From SZUA-38 sp965212525 (GTDB lineage: Bacteria; Pseudomonadota; Gammaproteobacteria; Xanthomonadales; SZUA-38), in assembly GCA_965212525.1 (NCBI GenBank), contig CBDBVC010000016.1, forward strand, positions 1 to 64,000: a DNA stretch of 64,000 nt, written 5' to 3'. This document shows, piece after piece, positions 47,858 through 57,049 of this stretch (position 1 is its first letter; each line of letters begins with the position of its first letter). The position numbers were made by a program, and so were the translations under genes. A model generated the notes under the pieces. It was not told the DNA's origin. It saw only the letters and a program-made list of their open reading frames with translations, and made no database searches.

Positions 47858-49180
47858 ATGATCAATCCATCTATCCCGCATCGGCTGATGACTCTTGTGC
47901 TGCTGATGGCTTCACTCAGTGTGGCTGCTGCAGTCGAGATTGATACACGGATTCAGAAGAGCAGTGACGGCAGCTGGTCTGTGCACTATGAATTGAGTGA
48001 GCCAGTTTTGCGTCTGCAGTTTGTCAGACAGCCGGATACCTCACGTCAGACACGCTGGTACAGTCTGACAGATCAGGTCGTACTCGAAAGTACCGATGAT
48101 GAGGGTTTTATCCTGCATTCCTCGGGCAAGCTGTTCAGCACTGCCGTTTTTCGATTGACACCGACGTACACCACACTTCCGAAGGACTATGCGCCATTCT
48201 CGCCGTATTCAGATGGCGGAATGCTGTTCCACAGCGGAAGGTTCTTTGTCTGTGCCGAGCGCTGCGATGGGACTCAGAATGAATGGCGAATCTCTGTAAA
48301 GGTACCCGATGGCGATAATATTGTCATCGATGGAGAAGTCCGGCATGGAGTTGCAGTGTGGGTCGATTCGGACAGTGGCCGGAACGTCTATGTGGGTCCA
48401 TCCAGGCCCGTCATCGATGACAATGTCATCAGCGTCATCGATCCCGGTCTTCCGCAATCACTGAAATCGGCACTGTCAGTATTTCTGCCCCAACTGATGC
48501 ACTATTTCAGTGAACATTACGGTGATCTCGATTCCCGGCCCATGCTGTTTGCCTCCCGGAGTGAAACCACCAATGGTCGCTATGGTCAGCAGGGTGGTGT
48601 ATTGCCTCAGCAGGTGTTCATGCACTGGTATGGACCCGAACTTGAATCCAGGCTTGAACCACTGGATGTGTTCTGGTTTTTTGCACATGAAATTGCCCAC
48701 CTGTATCAGAAGGATGCAGGGCGAACGGAACCGGCCAGTGCCTTGTGGATTCATGAGGGTGCGGCCGAATTCATGGCAAGCCTCGCTGTACGCCGTCTGA
48801 TGCCTGATTCTGAAGCGTATCTGAAGATGCGAATGCAGAAAGCTCGTGAATCGTGCATCGAGGGTCTGGCGATGCACTCTCTGCAAGAGTCCGTCAATCG
48901 ACAGCGTTTCGATCTGTATTACAGTTGTGGACTGCTGCTGCATGCAGCAATTGATCGTGCCATGTCACATGAAGCAGATCAGTCTCAGTTTCATCAGCTC
49001 TGGCAGGCCTACAGTCAGGCTATATCAGCAAGCTCAATAGATGCCGCTACTGTTTTCTTTTCAGTCCTCCAGGAGCGTGTTCCGCCTTCTCTGATTGCAC
49101 AATTGCGTGTGCTCATCTTCCAGGGCAGCGATGTTCCGGCAAGCCTGATTGATGATCTTGAGAACATTTCCGCTGACTGA
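47858..49180 (+). CDS. Exported gluzincin-like metallopeptidase (HExxH...E)
   Basis: The start at 47858 gives a signal peptide (cleavage near A-A-A-V). The 440-residue protein has an N-terminal beta-rich domain and, from about residue 200, a peptidase MA-like fold with H277-E278-I-A-H281. A second motif, H299-E300-G-A-A-E304-F, supplies the third zinc ligand (E300). The spacing of about 19 residues fits M1-like gluzincins. M1 exopeptidase signature G-x-M-E-N is not visible, so it is a distant relative and may be an endopeptidase or a putative zinc protein of the YfaT/DUF type. It is monocistronic. Confidence 0.8.
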   Translation: MINPSIPHRLMTLVLLMASLSVAAAVEIDTRIQKSSDGSWSVHYELSEPVLRLQFVRQPDTSRQTRWYSLTDQVVLESTDDEGFILHSSGKLFSTAVFRLTPTYTTLPKDYAPFSPYSDGGMLFHSGRFFVCAERCDGTQNEWRISVKVPDGDNIVIDGEVRHGVAVWVDSDSGRNVYVGPSRPVIDDNVISVIDPGLPQSLKSALSVFLPQLMHYFSEHYGDLDSRPMLFASRSETTNGRYGQQGGVLPQQVFMHWYGPELESRLEPLDVFWFFAHEIAHLYQKDAGRTEPASALWIHEGAAEFMASLAVRRLMPDSEAYLKMRMQKARESCIEGLAMHSLQESVNRQRFDLYYSCGLLLHAAIDRAMSHEADQSQFHQLWQAYSQAISASSIDAATVFFSVLQERVPPSLIAQLRVLIFQGSDVPASLIDDLENISAD

Positions 49181-49325
49181 GAGTGGTCGTCACCTGCAAC
49201 TCTGTCTGAGCTGACAAATCGATTAATTGTCAACGATTGTAAATCGCCTGCGAAAAGGTGGGAGTTCAGCTGGTTTTGATTCACCCTGTATATAGAAGCA
49301 AGCAATTCAGGACAGGATGACGCTC

Positions 49326-49481
49326 ATGGATACCGCTCGGGAACAGAATCAGCCGGCAGATACCAAGTCCCTCGATACAGATCAGAAACAGACAAGCCAG
49401 GCTGATTCACAGGCCTATCAGATGACCGATGAGGAATACGCACTGATCAGTGCCAGCATCGAGAAAGCCTTTCAGCTCTGA
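49326..49481 (+). CDS. Small hypothetical protein, 51 residues
   Basis: The ATG at 49326 has AGGA eight bases upstream; another in-frame ATG at 49317 is possible. The peptide is hydrophilic, rich in Gln, Asp and Ala, and ends in a likely helix (D-E-E-Y-A-L-I-S-A-S-I-E-K-A-F). It stands alone between two genes on the same strand. I do not recognise it. Base use is like that of neighbouring genes, which supports coding, but weakly. Confidence 0.45.
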   Translation: MDTAREQNQPADTKSLDTDQKQTSQADSQAYQMTDEEYALISASIEKAFQL

Positions 49482-49578
49482 ACCCGCTGATCAATTTATC
49501 GGCACTACAGACTGAAGTACGATTCCAGATCAGCTGGATATTCACCGACCCTCACTAAAAAACTCGAAGGAGACCGAC

Positions 49579-50013
49579 ATGTCACAGGGCAAGTCCTTGC
49601 TGGAGACCTGGTTTCAACGTGTCTGGACCGAACAGGATCCGGATGCCGTTCACGACATGTTTGCCGGTGGCCAGGTGCGAGGCCTTGGCGAAAACACAGC
49701 CTTCTCTTCAGAAGATTTCATTGCATTCCAGTCGGCATTCTGCAACCTGGTCACCGATATTCATATCAGCATCGATAAATGCCTGGATGACGGCACGTGG
49801 ATTTCTGCGCTCTGTACCTTGCGCGCAACATCGAGGCGTGATGGGCAGGCGGTGGTCATGACCGGTTGCACCTGGTGCCGTTATGAAAGCGGTGTAATAC
49901 AGGAAGCCTATAATCATTTTGACTTCATGGGACTGTTCGCACAGCTCGGTCTGTTGCCTCAGGACAGTTTCGAGCAGGGCCTGGCCGGGCAAACGATCAG
50001 TCATCGTCAATAG
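49579..50013 (+). CDS. SnoaL-like (NTF2-fold) protein
   Basis: The 144-residue cytosolic protein has the cone-shaped NTF2 fold pattern: an early amphipathic helix (L-L-E-T-W-F-Q-R-V-W), F-S-S-E-D-F in the middle, and a late Y-N-H-F-D-F-M-G-L-F-A-Q-L-G-L-L-P, which is characteristic of SnoaL polyketide-cyclase-like proteins. Members bind or isomerise small hydrophobic molecules, or have no known function. AAGGAGA precedes the ATG. Confidence 0.85.
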   Translation: MSQGKSLLETWFQRVWTEQDPDAVHDMFAGGQVRGLGENTAFSSEDFIAFQSAFCNLVTDIHISIDKCLDDGTWISALCTLRATSRRDGQAVVMTGCTWCRYESGVIQEAYNHFDFMGLFAQLGLLPQDSFEQGLAGQTISHRQ

Positions 50014-50071
50014 TCAGTATTTCTGCATCGGCTCAAATCCTGAATCTGTGAACTGCGTCAGGTTTGCCGGT

Positions 50072-50100
50072 TTGACAAGCCAAAGTACGCCTACTAGTTT
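50072..50100 (+). promoter_or_regulatory. Candidate promoter of the diheme cytochrome gene
   Basis: A perfect TTGACA (50072-50077) is followed after 17 bases by TAGTTT (50095-50100), a weak -10. It lies in the 325-base gap 50014-50338, in which I see no gene. Confidence 0.4.
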
Positions 50101-50338
50101 TAAATGACAACGTTCAACCTGTGAGGGGGGGAATAAGGGAGTGTCATCTGGACAGGGATGGCACCTTCAAAGAGTGGTGTGCTCTGCACATGCGTGTACG
50201 GGCACAATGTTTTCTCGCCATTACTCCGTTCAGTCAAGCGGCTCTGAAGCCTCTGTCTGGACGTGTCTGGGTGTGCTCATTGCGGGTCGGAGTCCAATTC
50301 CATCAACCTAAGAAGCGCCAGGGGTTTGGGAGAAGATC

Positions 50339-52681
50339 ATGAGTGCAAGTCGTTTCCGCAACAGAACTTTTCGGACATTATCAGGTATTGTGGCTCTGGC
50401 GGTAGCCTACATTGGCATTGTGGCGATCCAGTCGCTACCAGGGTCCACACCTCCGCAGGCTGATATGCCCGGAACGGCATCAATCAACAGCTTGCAGACC
50501 ACCTATGAGAACTGGTCCCGGCAGTACAGCGAATCCGATCCTGCCGGTCCCGTGCTGACGCTGCAGTACTCACGCGGTCTGTCTTCGCAGTACAACCCCG
50601 CCAAGGGGATTGCACAGCTGGATCTGAGCAGAAACAGAATCAGTGTCCGTATCCGTGGTCTGACGGATCAGACGGTGTCCGATGTCTGGCTGATCGACAA
50701 TCTTCCCGGTGATTCTCGCACTGTCATGCCCGAACCGGGTGACAACATGCGCATGATCGGGCAGCTCGAATTCAGTGATGGCAATGCCCTGCTGGATACA
50801 CACATTGATGACCTGTCTGAATTTGATCTGGACATGATCACGGTGTCCAGACAGGGGCGGCGGCCGGGCCGTGATGGTGTGCTGTTTGGTACCACCTCAC
50901 TGTTCCAGAAAATGTATCACTATCCGGAATTCGCAATGGCCAGCAATCAGAGGAGTGAGCCTGAATCGCAGTCCATGTGGCTCATCAGTGACGCGCATGC
51001 CAGCGGGCTGACACCGCCCGGTTATTTCCCGGGCGTCGATTCGGATCTGCTCAATGAGGGCAGGGATCTGTTCTTCAACGGTACCTTCAACGGTAATGGA
51101 CGAACCTGTGGCACCTGTCATCGCGAGAATGACAATCTGGCACTCAGTCTGAAGACCATCGCCTCACTGCCTGCACACGACCCCCTGTTCATCGTGGAGC
51201 AGCCATTCCGTCTCGACGGGACAGCTAACGCCCTGTACAACGAGTTTCGCATGGAAAAACCGGCGCTGATGCGCAAGGTTGGCCTGATCGTTGAAAATCT
51301 GAACGGTTTCAGGGACAGTGATGGCGAATTTACCAACCGTGTGGTCATGCGTGCACCCAACCATGTACTGAGTGTGCGCACAACCCTGGCACCGCCACCA
51401 GCGCAGGCCTTCGATGACGGAACCCTGCCTGTGGATCCGGATGATCTGTTATTTGCCGAACGCACAGGTTGGTCCGGTGATGGTACGCCGAGCGGTTTCC
51501 GGGAAGATTTTTTCGAGTCCAATGGGCGCGATCTGACGGGTTCACTGAGGGATTTTGCCATCGGCGCCACCGTGCAGCATTTCCCTCTGACGCTTGAGCG
51601 ATCAGCATTATCCGTGGATGACATGGGCAATCCCAGGGAGCCTGATTTCCGTTTTCCGACAGAACACGAGCTGGACGCCATGGAAGCCTTCATGCTGTCA
51701 ATCGGGCGCCAGCAGGAAAATGATGATCTTGACACCATTGCCCTGACCGATGAACTGGCAGATCGAGGCCGGCTGAACTACCTTGGTTTCAACGTATTCG
51801 ACAGCACACCAGACGATGGCAGGCCACCACTGAATTGCAATGCCTGCCACCTTAATGGCGGCAGCAATACCGATCCGCAGTTTCCATTCCCGTCAGCGGT
51901 GACGCCCAATCATGATCTGGCGGATCTTGCTGCCAATGGCGGCAGCATCCCCAGTCACAATCGATCGTTCGGACCTCAGGTCGACAGACTGGCTGATCAG
52001 GCAGGCGATGTGATCGCCCAGGTTGTCGACGACCCCAGTGTTGACGGCAACTGTTTCAATCTCGGCCTGGCTGAAATTCCACTCCTGCCCGGGGACAACC
52101 CGGCTGCACCGAGTGATGGTTGCGATGTCAATCTGATCGATAACGGTTTCGGATTCGGATTCGATGACGCCTTTGCCGATCAGCGGCTCGCCACCAATCG
52201 CTTCAATGTGCCCGTGGTATTCGAATCGGTCGACAACCCGCCGTTTTTCCATGGTCACCAGATCAACACGGTTGAAGGTGCTGTTGCATTCTATGCAACC
52301 AATCGCCTGCTCAGAAATGGTGAATTCCTGCCGGCGATCGTGCCGTTGAACGGGGCCCAGGTTGCCAATGTGGCGCGATTCATGCGAGTGATGGGTGCCG
52401 ATTTCAATGCAGAATCGGCAATCACCCTGCTGGACAAGGCCAATGATCTGAGGCGGCGTGGTGACCGGATCACAAACGTCAGGCTGGCTCTGGCAGAGGT
52501 TGATGATGCCATCGAACTGCTCGATCCTGTCGACATTCATATCGATGATGCCGTGCCCCTGCTGGAATTTGCCCGTGCCAATCTTCAGATTGCATCGTTC
52601 AGCGGCAGTCGTTTCTGGATTAATCGAGCAGCAGCTTACCTGTCAGGTGCACAGGACGCGATGATCGTCAGGGGGCTCTGA
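50339..52681 (+). CDS. Exported diheme cytochrome c family protein
   Basis: The 780-residue protein starts with a membrane or signal helix (residues 13-33). It has two c-type haem sites: C257-G-T-C-H261 and C500-N-A-C-H504. The C-terminal region resembles the cytochrome c peroxidase/MauG group in spacing of the second haem and in a late helical bundle, but the protein is about twice as long as usual because of an extra N-terminal beta-rich domain (residues about 50-220). It would act in the periplasm in electron transfer or oxidation of an unknown substrate. GGGAGA precedes the ATG. No maturation genes are near. Confidence 0.82.
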   Translation: MSASRFRNRTFRTLSGIVALAVAYIGIVAIQSLPGSTPPQADMPGTASINSLQTTYENWSRQYSESDPAGPVLTLQYSRGLSSQYNPAKGIAQLDLSRNRISVRIRGLTDQTVSDVWLIDNLPGDSRTVMPEPGDNMRMIGQLEFSDGNALLDTHIDDLSEFDLDMITVSRQGRRPGRDGVLFGTTSLFQKMYHYPEFAMASNQRSEPESQSMWLISDAHASGLTPPGYFPGVDSDLLNEGRDLFFNGTFNGNGRTCGTCHRENDNLALSLKTIASLPAHDPLFIVEQPFRLDGTANALYNEFRMEKPALMRKVGLIVENLNGFRDSDGEFTNRVVMRAPNHVLSVRTTLAPPPAQAFDDGTLPVDPDDLLFAERTGWSGDGTPSGFREDFFESNGRDLTGSLRDFAIGATVQHFPLTLERSALSVDDMGNPREPDFRFPTEHELDAMEAFMLSIGRQQENDDLDTIALTDELADRGRLNYLGFNVFDSTPDDGRPPLNCNACHLNGGSNTDPQFPFPSAVTPNHDLADLAANGGSIPSHNRSFGPQVDRLADQAGDVIAQVVDDPSVDGNCFNLGLAEIPLLPGDNPAAPSDGCDVNLIDNGFGFGFDDAFADQRLATNRFNVPVVFESVDNPPFFHGHQINTVEGAVAFYATNRLLRNGEFLPAIVPLNGAQVANVARFMRVMGADFNAESAITLLDKANDLRRRGDRITNVRLALAEVDDAIELLDPVDIHIDDAVPLLEFARANLQIASFSGSRFWINRAAAYLSGAQDAMIVRGL

Positions 52682-52690
52682 ATCATGAGC

Positions 52691-52716
52691 ACAGTGTCAC
52701 AGGGATGTGACACTGT
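52691..52716. terminator. Bidirectional hairpin between convergent genes
   Basis: ACAGTGTCAC and GTGACACTGT form a perfect 10-bp stem with loop AGGGAT. It lies 10 bases after one stop and 12 before the other. T runs are short, so it may be weak. Confidence 0.6.
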
Positions 52717-52727
52717 TCAATCCGAAA

Positions 52728-53294
52728 TTACTCGAGCGCCTGATCGGTGGCGTTGCTGATTCGCTTCAGCACCGCCCTGAAACGCAGCTTGTCGTGTCGC
52801 TCCAGATAGTAGGTCAGTTGACTGGCATCATCTGACAGGATCAATACCCAGCGATTGGTCGAGGCTTCTGGTATCAGGTCTGCGGTGTAGGCATCAGCCG
52901 GAAAGGATTGCTCAAGCGCAGTACCAGGTGTTGTTGTCGTACCACCGTACCTTGAGATGTCATCTTCGCTGCCATCATCGTGTCTGTGATCGTGCTTCAG
53001 CTGCAGGCCGTTTGACAGCCGGCGCAGAATCCAGGTTCTCGAACGGTTTTCGCCGACATGAAATGGAATCCTGATTTCATCGTCAGTGCAGTGTTCGAAA
53101 TGTGCCACCAGCAGTGCGCCGCGAAAATCATCACCCGGGTCTTCAGGGAATACCGATTTGCCCTCATAACGACTGCCGCACAGTGATTGAAGCGTCTTGT
53201 AGAACGCTTGCTGCGGGTCACTGTGATTGTCTGCTGCATGCGCTGACAGGCTTGTGATCGTCAGCAGGCAGAATGTCAAAACCCCGTATCGCAT
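52728..53294 (-). CDS. Exported protein of unknown function
   Basis: The 188-residue protein has a clear signal peptide (cleavage at A-H-A-A). The mature part is hydrophilic, with C-G-S-R-Y and a later H-F-E-H-C whose two Cys may pair, and a His-rich H-D-H-R-H-D-D. I know similar conserved exported proteins from other gammaproteobacteria, but no function. It is monocistronic. Confidence 0.75.
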   Translation of the reverse strand: MRYGVLTFCLLTITSLSAHAADNHSDPQQAFYKTLQSLCGSRYEGKSVFPEDPGDDFRGALLVAHFEHCTDDEIRIPFHVGENRSRTWILRRLSNGLQLKHDHRHDDGSEDDISRYGGTTTTPGTALEQSFPADAYTADLIPEASTNRWVLILSDDASQLTYYLERHDKLRFRAVLKRISNATDQALE

Positions 53295-53405
53295 CAGTGT
53301 TATTCCTCAACTCGATTGCGACAGAGTCTACGTGATCCACTTGAGGCTGTCAGCCTGAATAATCAGTCGCCTCGTGAGTGCTGATCGATTAGCCTCGCGG
53401 TCTTT

Positions 53406-53873
53406 TCAATCTTCGAGATCAGCAATCAGCGATCGTTCATGCCGCAGACGATCGATGCGGAGATCGGCGGCCTGTTTCTCATCAGCGATCAGTCCGTCGT
53501 AGCTGGCCTGGCATTCGCGCAATGATTTCTGGTAGACCGCACCAGCGAGATTATTTGCTGCACGCGGGATCTTTCTGACACAGGCATCACGCTTGCTTGC
53601 ATATCCGGAAATTCGCCTGTCGGATCGACCACGTATGCGTGCAATCTCCAGATCGATGCGCTGTCGCCTGAGCGTACTGTCCACCAGCTTGTTGATGGCT
53701 TCTATTTCGGCCGGGTCAAATCCGGCACCGATTCTTGTGTCGATGCTGTCTTCATCTATCTTCAGTGCATCATCGCCACAGGGGTGCTGAGCGTAGACTA
53801 CGCTGTCTGCCTGCTCGCATTGATAGATATTACCGGCAGGTAAAATTGATAGCAGTGATATCAGCAGCTTCAT
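53406..53873 (-). CDS. DUF4124-like exported protein
   Basis: The start at 53873 has a purine-rich GAGGTGA upstream. The 155-residue product begins with a short hydrophobic signal, then I-Y-Q-C-E-Q-A-D-S-V-V-Y-A-Q-H-P-C, which resembles the small DUF4124 fold. A long charged helical region (probable coiled coil) with two more Cys follows. Function is unknown. Confidence 0.65.
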   Translation of the reverse strand: MKLLISLLSILPAGNIYQCEQADSVVYAQHPCGDDALKIDEDSIDTRIGAGFDPAEIEAINKLVDSTLRRQRIDLEIARIRGRSDRRISGYASKRDACVRKIPRAANNLAGAVYQKSLRECQASYDGLIADEKQAADLRIDRLRHERSLIADLED

Positions 53874-54286
53874 TTCGGTCACCTCTGTCTGTGCGGCACC
53901 CTGGCGGATAACGTGATGTCATTACCCGTCAGACAAGCTCAATCGATTCGACAGGTCATATTTGAATAGACACCGGAAACAGCAGAAGCATTACAGAATG
54001 CTGACCAGTCCGACCTCAGTCTCTGTTGTGGATCAAGCCTGCAGCCTCACGACGACACAGGTAATCAATGTAACACTGCATCAAAACCAGGTCATTTCAG
54101 TGTCCTTTGTTGCGCATGAAACATAGTCATTTCAATAGCTTGTGCATGATTTTTCATGCGCATATCACGATCCGGTATCTGAACACTTGTCGTCACGGGC
54201 CAACAGGCTGCTTGCCATCTTGCCTGCGAGTTCGCCAGACGCTATCGTGTTGCCAGATCCGGCAGCAGCTGTGTGCGATACGTCAA
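53874..54286. other. Intergenic region, 413 bases, with competing hairpins
   Basis: No gene is convincing in this divergent gap. It holds three related segments: TGCGCATGAAA (54111-54121), TGTGCATGA (54141-54149) and TTTCATGCGCA (54152-54162). The third can pair with either of the first two, so two exclusive hairpins are possible before the esterase gene. Confidence 0.5.
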
Positions 54287-55009
54287 ATGAAAAATCTCGT
54301 TTTCTGGACAATGTTCCCCCTGGTTCTGCCACAGGCACTGTACGTGCGACGCACTGCGCCTCGGTTTTCCGCAGCCGACGGCCCGAATTCGGGATCGGTC
54401 ACTGGATCAGACGCATCGAACAACTCGATCAGACTGATTGCCGTCGGTGATTCAATCATCGCCGGCGTCGGCGCGCGTGATCTGGCCCGCGCACTGGTGG
54501 GCCAGACAGCACACTATCTCAGCGAGCACATGGACTCTCGTGTCGACTGGTGGGCAAATGGTCAGGTGGGGGCGACCGCTGCCGATATGCTGCTTCAAGT
54601 CGATGAACTGCCCGAAATCCCGGCCGATGTCATTCTGCTCTCGGTTGGTGTGAATGATGTGACTGGTCTGACACGCCTCAGCACCTGGCGAGAAAGGTTG
54701 CAAGTACTGATCAACAATCTCAGATCGAAGTATCCGAATGCACTGCTCGTGATGGCGGGTTTGCCACCGCTTCAGTCCTTTCCACTGCTTCCTGCGCCAT
54801 TACGAAATCTGCTGGGCATGCGGGCAAGTGAACTGGACAGCATCGCTATTGATATCGTTTCAGACATTCAGCGTGCTGTGCATCTGCCGGTTCGATTCCC
54901 TGAGAGTGAGGGTCGGTTTGCAGATGATGGATACCATCCTTCCGAGGCAGGCTATCGGGAGTTCGGCGAACAGCTTTCCAGACACATGTCGGCACATCTG
55001 GCAACATGA
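54287..55009 (+). CDS. SGNH-family esterase (GDSL-type)
   Basis: The enzyme hydrolyses esters or acyl groups using a Ser-Asp-His triad. I chose the ATG at 54287, which gives an N-terminal membrane or signal helix (F-W-T-M-F-P-L-V-L-P) and fits related proteins. The 240-residue product has block I G-D-S-I (Ser56), block II Gly in N-G-Q-V-G-A-T, block III Asn in V-G-V-N-D-V, and block V D-D-G-Y-H-P-S-E-x-G-Y. No strong ribosome binding site is visible. Confidence 0.87.
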   Translation: MKNLVFWTMFPLVLPQALYVRRTAPRFSAADGPNSGSVTGSDASNNSIRLIAVGDSIIAGVGARDLARALVGQTAHYLSEHMDSRVDWWANGQVGATAADMLLQVDELPEIPADVILLSVGVNDVTGLTRLSTWRERLQVLINNLRSKYPNALLVMAGLPPLQSFPLLPAPLRNLLGMRASELDSIAIDIVSDIQRAVHLPVRFPESEGRFADDGYHPSEAGYREFGEQLSRHMSAHLAT

Positions 55010-55146
55010 ATACTGTCACAGCACGCCTGTTGTTGATGAAAGAAATCGTGTCGTGAGGCTGCTGACATTGTTACCCACCGCGATTCGGGCATTAGACACG
55101 GTTGGTGAGATTGTTATGATGGAGTGGCTTGCAGAGGAGATGTGGT

Positions 55147-55653
55147 ATGGATATCTACAACAGTTTGTTACCGGCGTGGACCAATAACGTCAAGTGTCTG
55201 AAATCCGTATGCAGAAAGGCGGAGCATCATGCGCTGCATCAGGAGTATGACCCCGAGGTATTATTGCTGGCTCGTCTGTTTCCGGACATGTTTCCCTTCA
55301 TCAGGCAGGTACAGGTCGTGTCAGATCTTTACAGCCGCGCGGGAGCACGGCTGAGTCAGTCTGAACTGCCATCGTTCAGTGATGATGAAACCAGCTTCGA
55401 AGACCTGTATTCACGGCTCGATCGCACGCTGATCTTTGTTGACGGGCTGGATGAGGCCGGGTTTGCCGGTGCCGAATCACGTGAGCTTGAAATTCCCTTT
55501 GGCGGTGACACAACACGCATCATGTCCGGCGAGCAGTACATCACCGGATTTGTCATTCCCAATCTGTATTTTCATCTGACAACGGCCTATAACATTCTCC
55601 GTGCCAATGGAATTCCGCTGGGCAAGCGTGATTTCCTGATAGCTACAGAGTAG
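55147..55653 (+). CDS. DUF1993 family protein
   Basis: The ATG at 55147 has AGGAGA six bases upstream. The 168-residue protein matches the DUF1993 pattern: short N-terminal Y-N-S-L-L-P-A-W, then A-R-L-F-P-D-M-F-P-F, and the later H-L-T-T-A-Y-N-I-L-R-A-N-G-I-P-L-G-K-R-D-F. This is a helical bundle related to DinB-like proteins; function is unknown. It is cytosolic. Confidence 0.9.
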   Translation: MDIYNSLLPAWTNNVKCLKSVCRKAEHHALHQEYDPEVLLLARLFPDMFPFIRQVQVVSDLYSRAGARLSQSELPSFSDDETSFEDLYSRLDRTLIFVDGLDEAGFAGAESRELEIPFGGDTTRIMSGEQYITGFVIPNLYFHLTTAYNILRANGIPLGKRDFLIATE

Positions 55654-55715
55654 AGGGATTGTATTTAACATTTCTTTAACCTATTGATCTGTATCACATT
55701 ATTCGGAACTTGTCC

Positions 55716-55744
55716 TTGCTGTCTGATCATTATCAGGCTACACT
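55716..55744 (+). promoter_or_regulatory. Candidate promoter
   Basis: TTGCTG (55716-55721), a 17-base spacer and TACACT (55739-55744) precede the GTG start at 55775 with a short leader. Confidence 0.4.
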
Positions 55745-55774
55745 TGTCCTCCGTTAATACAGTCAACTTCAATC

Positions 55775-56917
55775 GTGATTCGGACGCCAAGTTATACAGT
55801 GTGCTTGCTGCTCTGCTGGTTCCCGATAGCGCTATCAGCGCAGTCGCTGGGTCATGCCGAACAGTCTCGCCTGCCGTTCGACATGCCTGTTTTCTCAATG
55901 CAGGGTCTGCAGTCGCTGACACAGAATCTCGATACCGATACCATCACCACCGAAAACTCGGCAGCATGCCGGCCATCGGCTGCAAACTCCTATTTCAGAC
56001 GCTTTGATCTGGATAACGATCATTCAATCACTTCCCGCTATGCTGTCAGCAGCATCGATTTTGCAATCGAGGAAGCCACCGGCAGTGATGGTATTCAGGA
56101 TCTGACAATCAGCGTGCATGCCATTGACAATGGTGATGCACTGTCCCTGGCGAGTCTGGAGTTGCTCGATTCTGCCGTACTGACGATTCCCGATGGCAAT
56201 GTGTTCATGGCAACAGCCGAGGTCGGTGGCGTGATCAATGCCAACACCCATGATCTGGTGGTCGAAGTCCATGAAGATGGCTTGGCCTCATCCGATAATT
56301 TCTATATCGGCAGTAATTCCAACGGACAGATATCCCCATCATACGTGGTGGCCGGGAATTGCGGTGTGGATGACATTACCAATCTGGCTGATGTCGGTTT
56401 TCCTCAGATGCACATGATCGTTGTGGTGCATGGTGACATCGTTCCGGCTGCAACGGATCTCTCCGTTAGCCAGACAGACACCAGTGCGGATGTGCTGACG
56501 CTCGGTGATGAATTCGACTACATCATCCAGGCACGCAATAACGGCCCCGATTCAGCGACGGGTGTCAGCCTGGTCAACACGCTCAATAACCGATTGTCGT
56601 ACCTGTCCAACAATTGCGGTGCCAGCGTCAACGGAAACGGTAATCTTGTTACATGGTTACCCGACGATCTGGCCACTGATGAGGAGCTGACATGCGCTAT
56701 CCGCGTGCGTGTCGATCATTTCGGCCTCATCCTGAATTCCGTGATTATTTCAGGCAATGAAGATGACCCAGTCGCCGCGAATGATGAGTCCACCAGCATG
56801 CTGGCTGGCCCGGTGCGCATGGTACCCATACTGTCTCATCCTGCGTCGCTGATCCTGTTGATGCTGTTGGTAGGCGCGATGGGGCATTTCAAGCTGCGAT
56901 CAAAGCGTGTCCGCTGA
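55775..56917 (+). CDS. Exported DUF11-domain protein with IPTL-CTERM-like sorting tail
   Basis: The start is a GTG at 55775 with a signal peptide ending A-L-S-A. The 380-residue product has a middle beta-rich domain and, at about residues 235-340, a DUF11 repeat domain (D-L-S-V-S-Q-T, A-R-N-N-G-P-D-S-A-T-G-V). The C-terminus is V-P-I-L-S, a hydrophobic helix (L-I-L-L-M-L-L-V-G-A-M), then a basic tail K-L-R-S-K-R-V-R. This order is that of IPTL-CTERM protein-sorting signals, although the proline motif is variant. The protein would be processed and displayed at the surface. The sorting enzyme is not in the window. Confidence 0.82.
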   Translation: MIRTPSYTVCLLLCWFPIALSAQSLGHAEQSRLPFDMPVFSMQGLQSLTQNLDTDTITTENSAACRPSAANSYFRRFDLDNDHSITSRYAVSSIDFAIEEATGSDGIQDLTISVHAIDNGDALSLASLELLDSAVLTIPDGNVFMATAEVGGVINANTHDLVVEVHEDGLASSDNFYIGSNSNGQISPSYVVAGNCGVDDITNLADVGFPQMHMIVVVHGDIVPAATDLSVSQTDTSADVLTLGDEFDYIIQARNNGPDSATGVSLVNTLNNRLSYLSNNCGASVNGNGNLVTWLPDDLATDEELTCAIRVRVDHFGLILNSVIISGNEDDPVAANDESTSMLAGPVRMVPILSHPASLILLMLLVGAMGHFKLRSKRVR

Positions 56918-57049
56918 ATGCCAGTCGAAACGTTTGAAATTTCTTTGACACAGCCTCAGCCAGATCACTCTTCAACACAGGTCTGATTTATCAACGCTGA
57001 GCGCTGTGCGATGATGCAGGCTGGCCTATCTCGATAACAAGACGATCCA

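Noticed and set aside
50121..50342. 73-codon frame before the diheme cytochrome gene
   Set aside because: It starts with GTG in a G-rich stretch, has unusual composition and no domain; the gap is better read as a control region.
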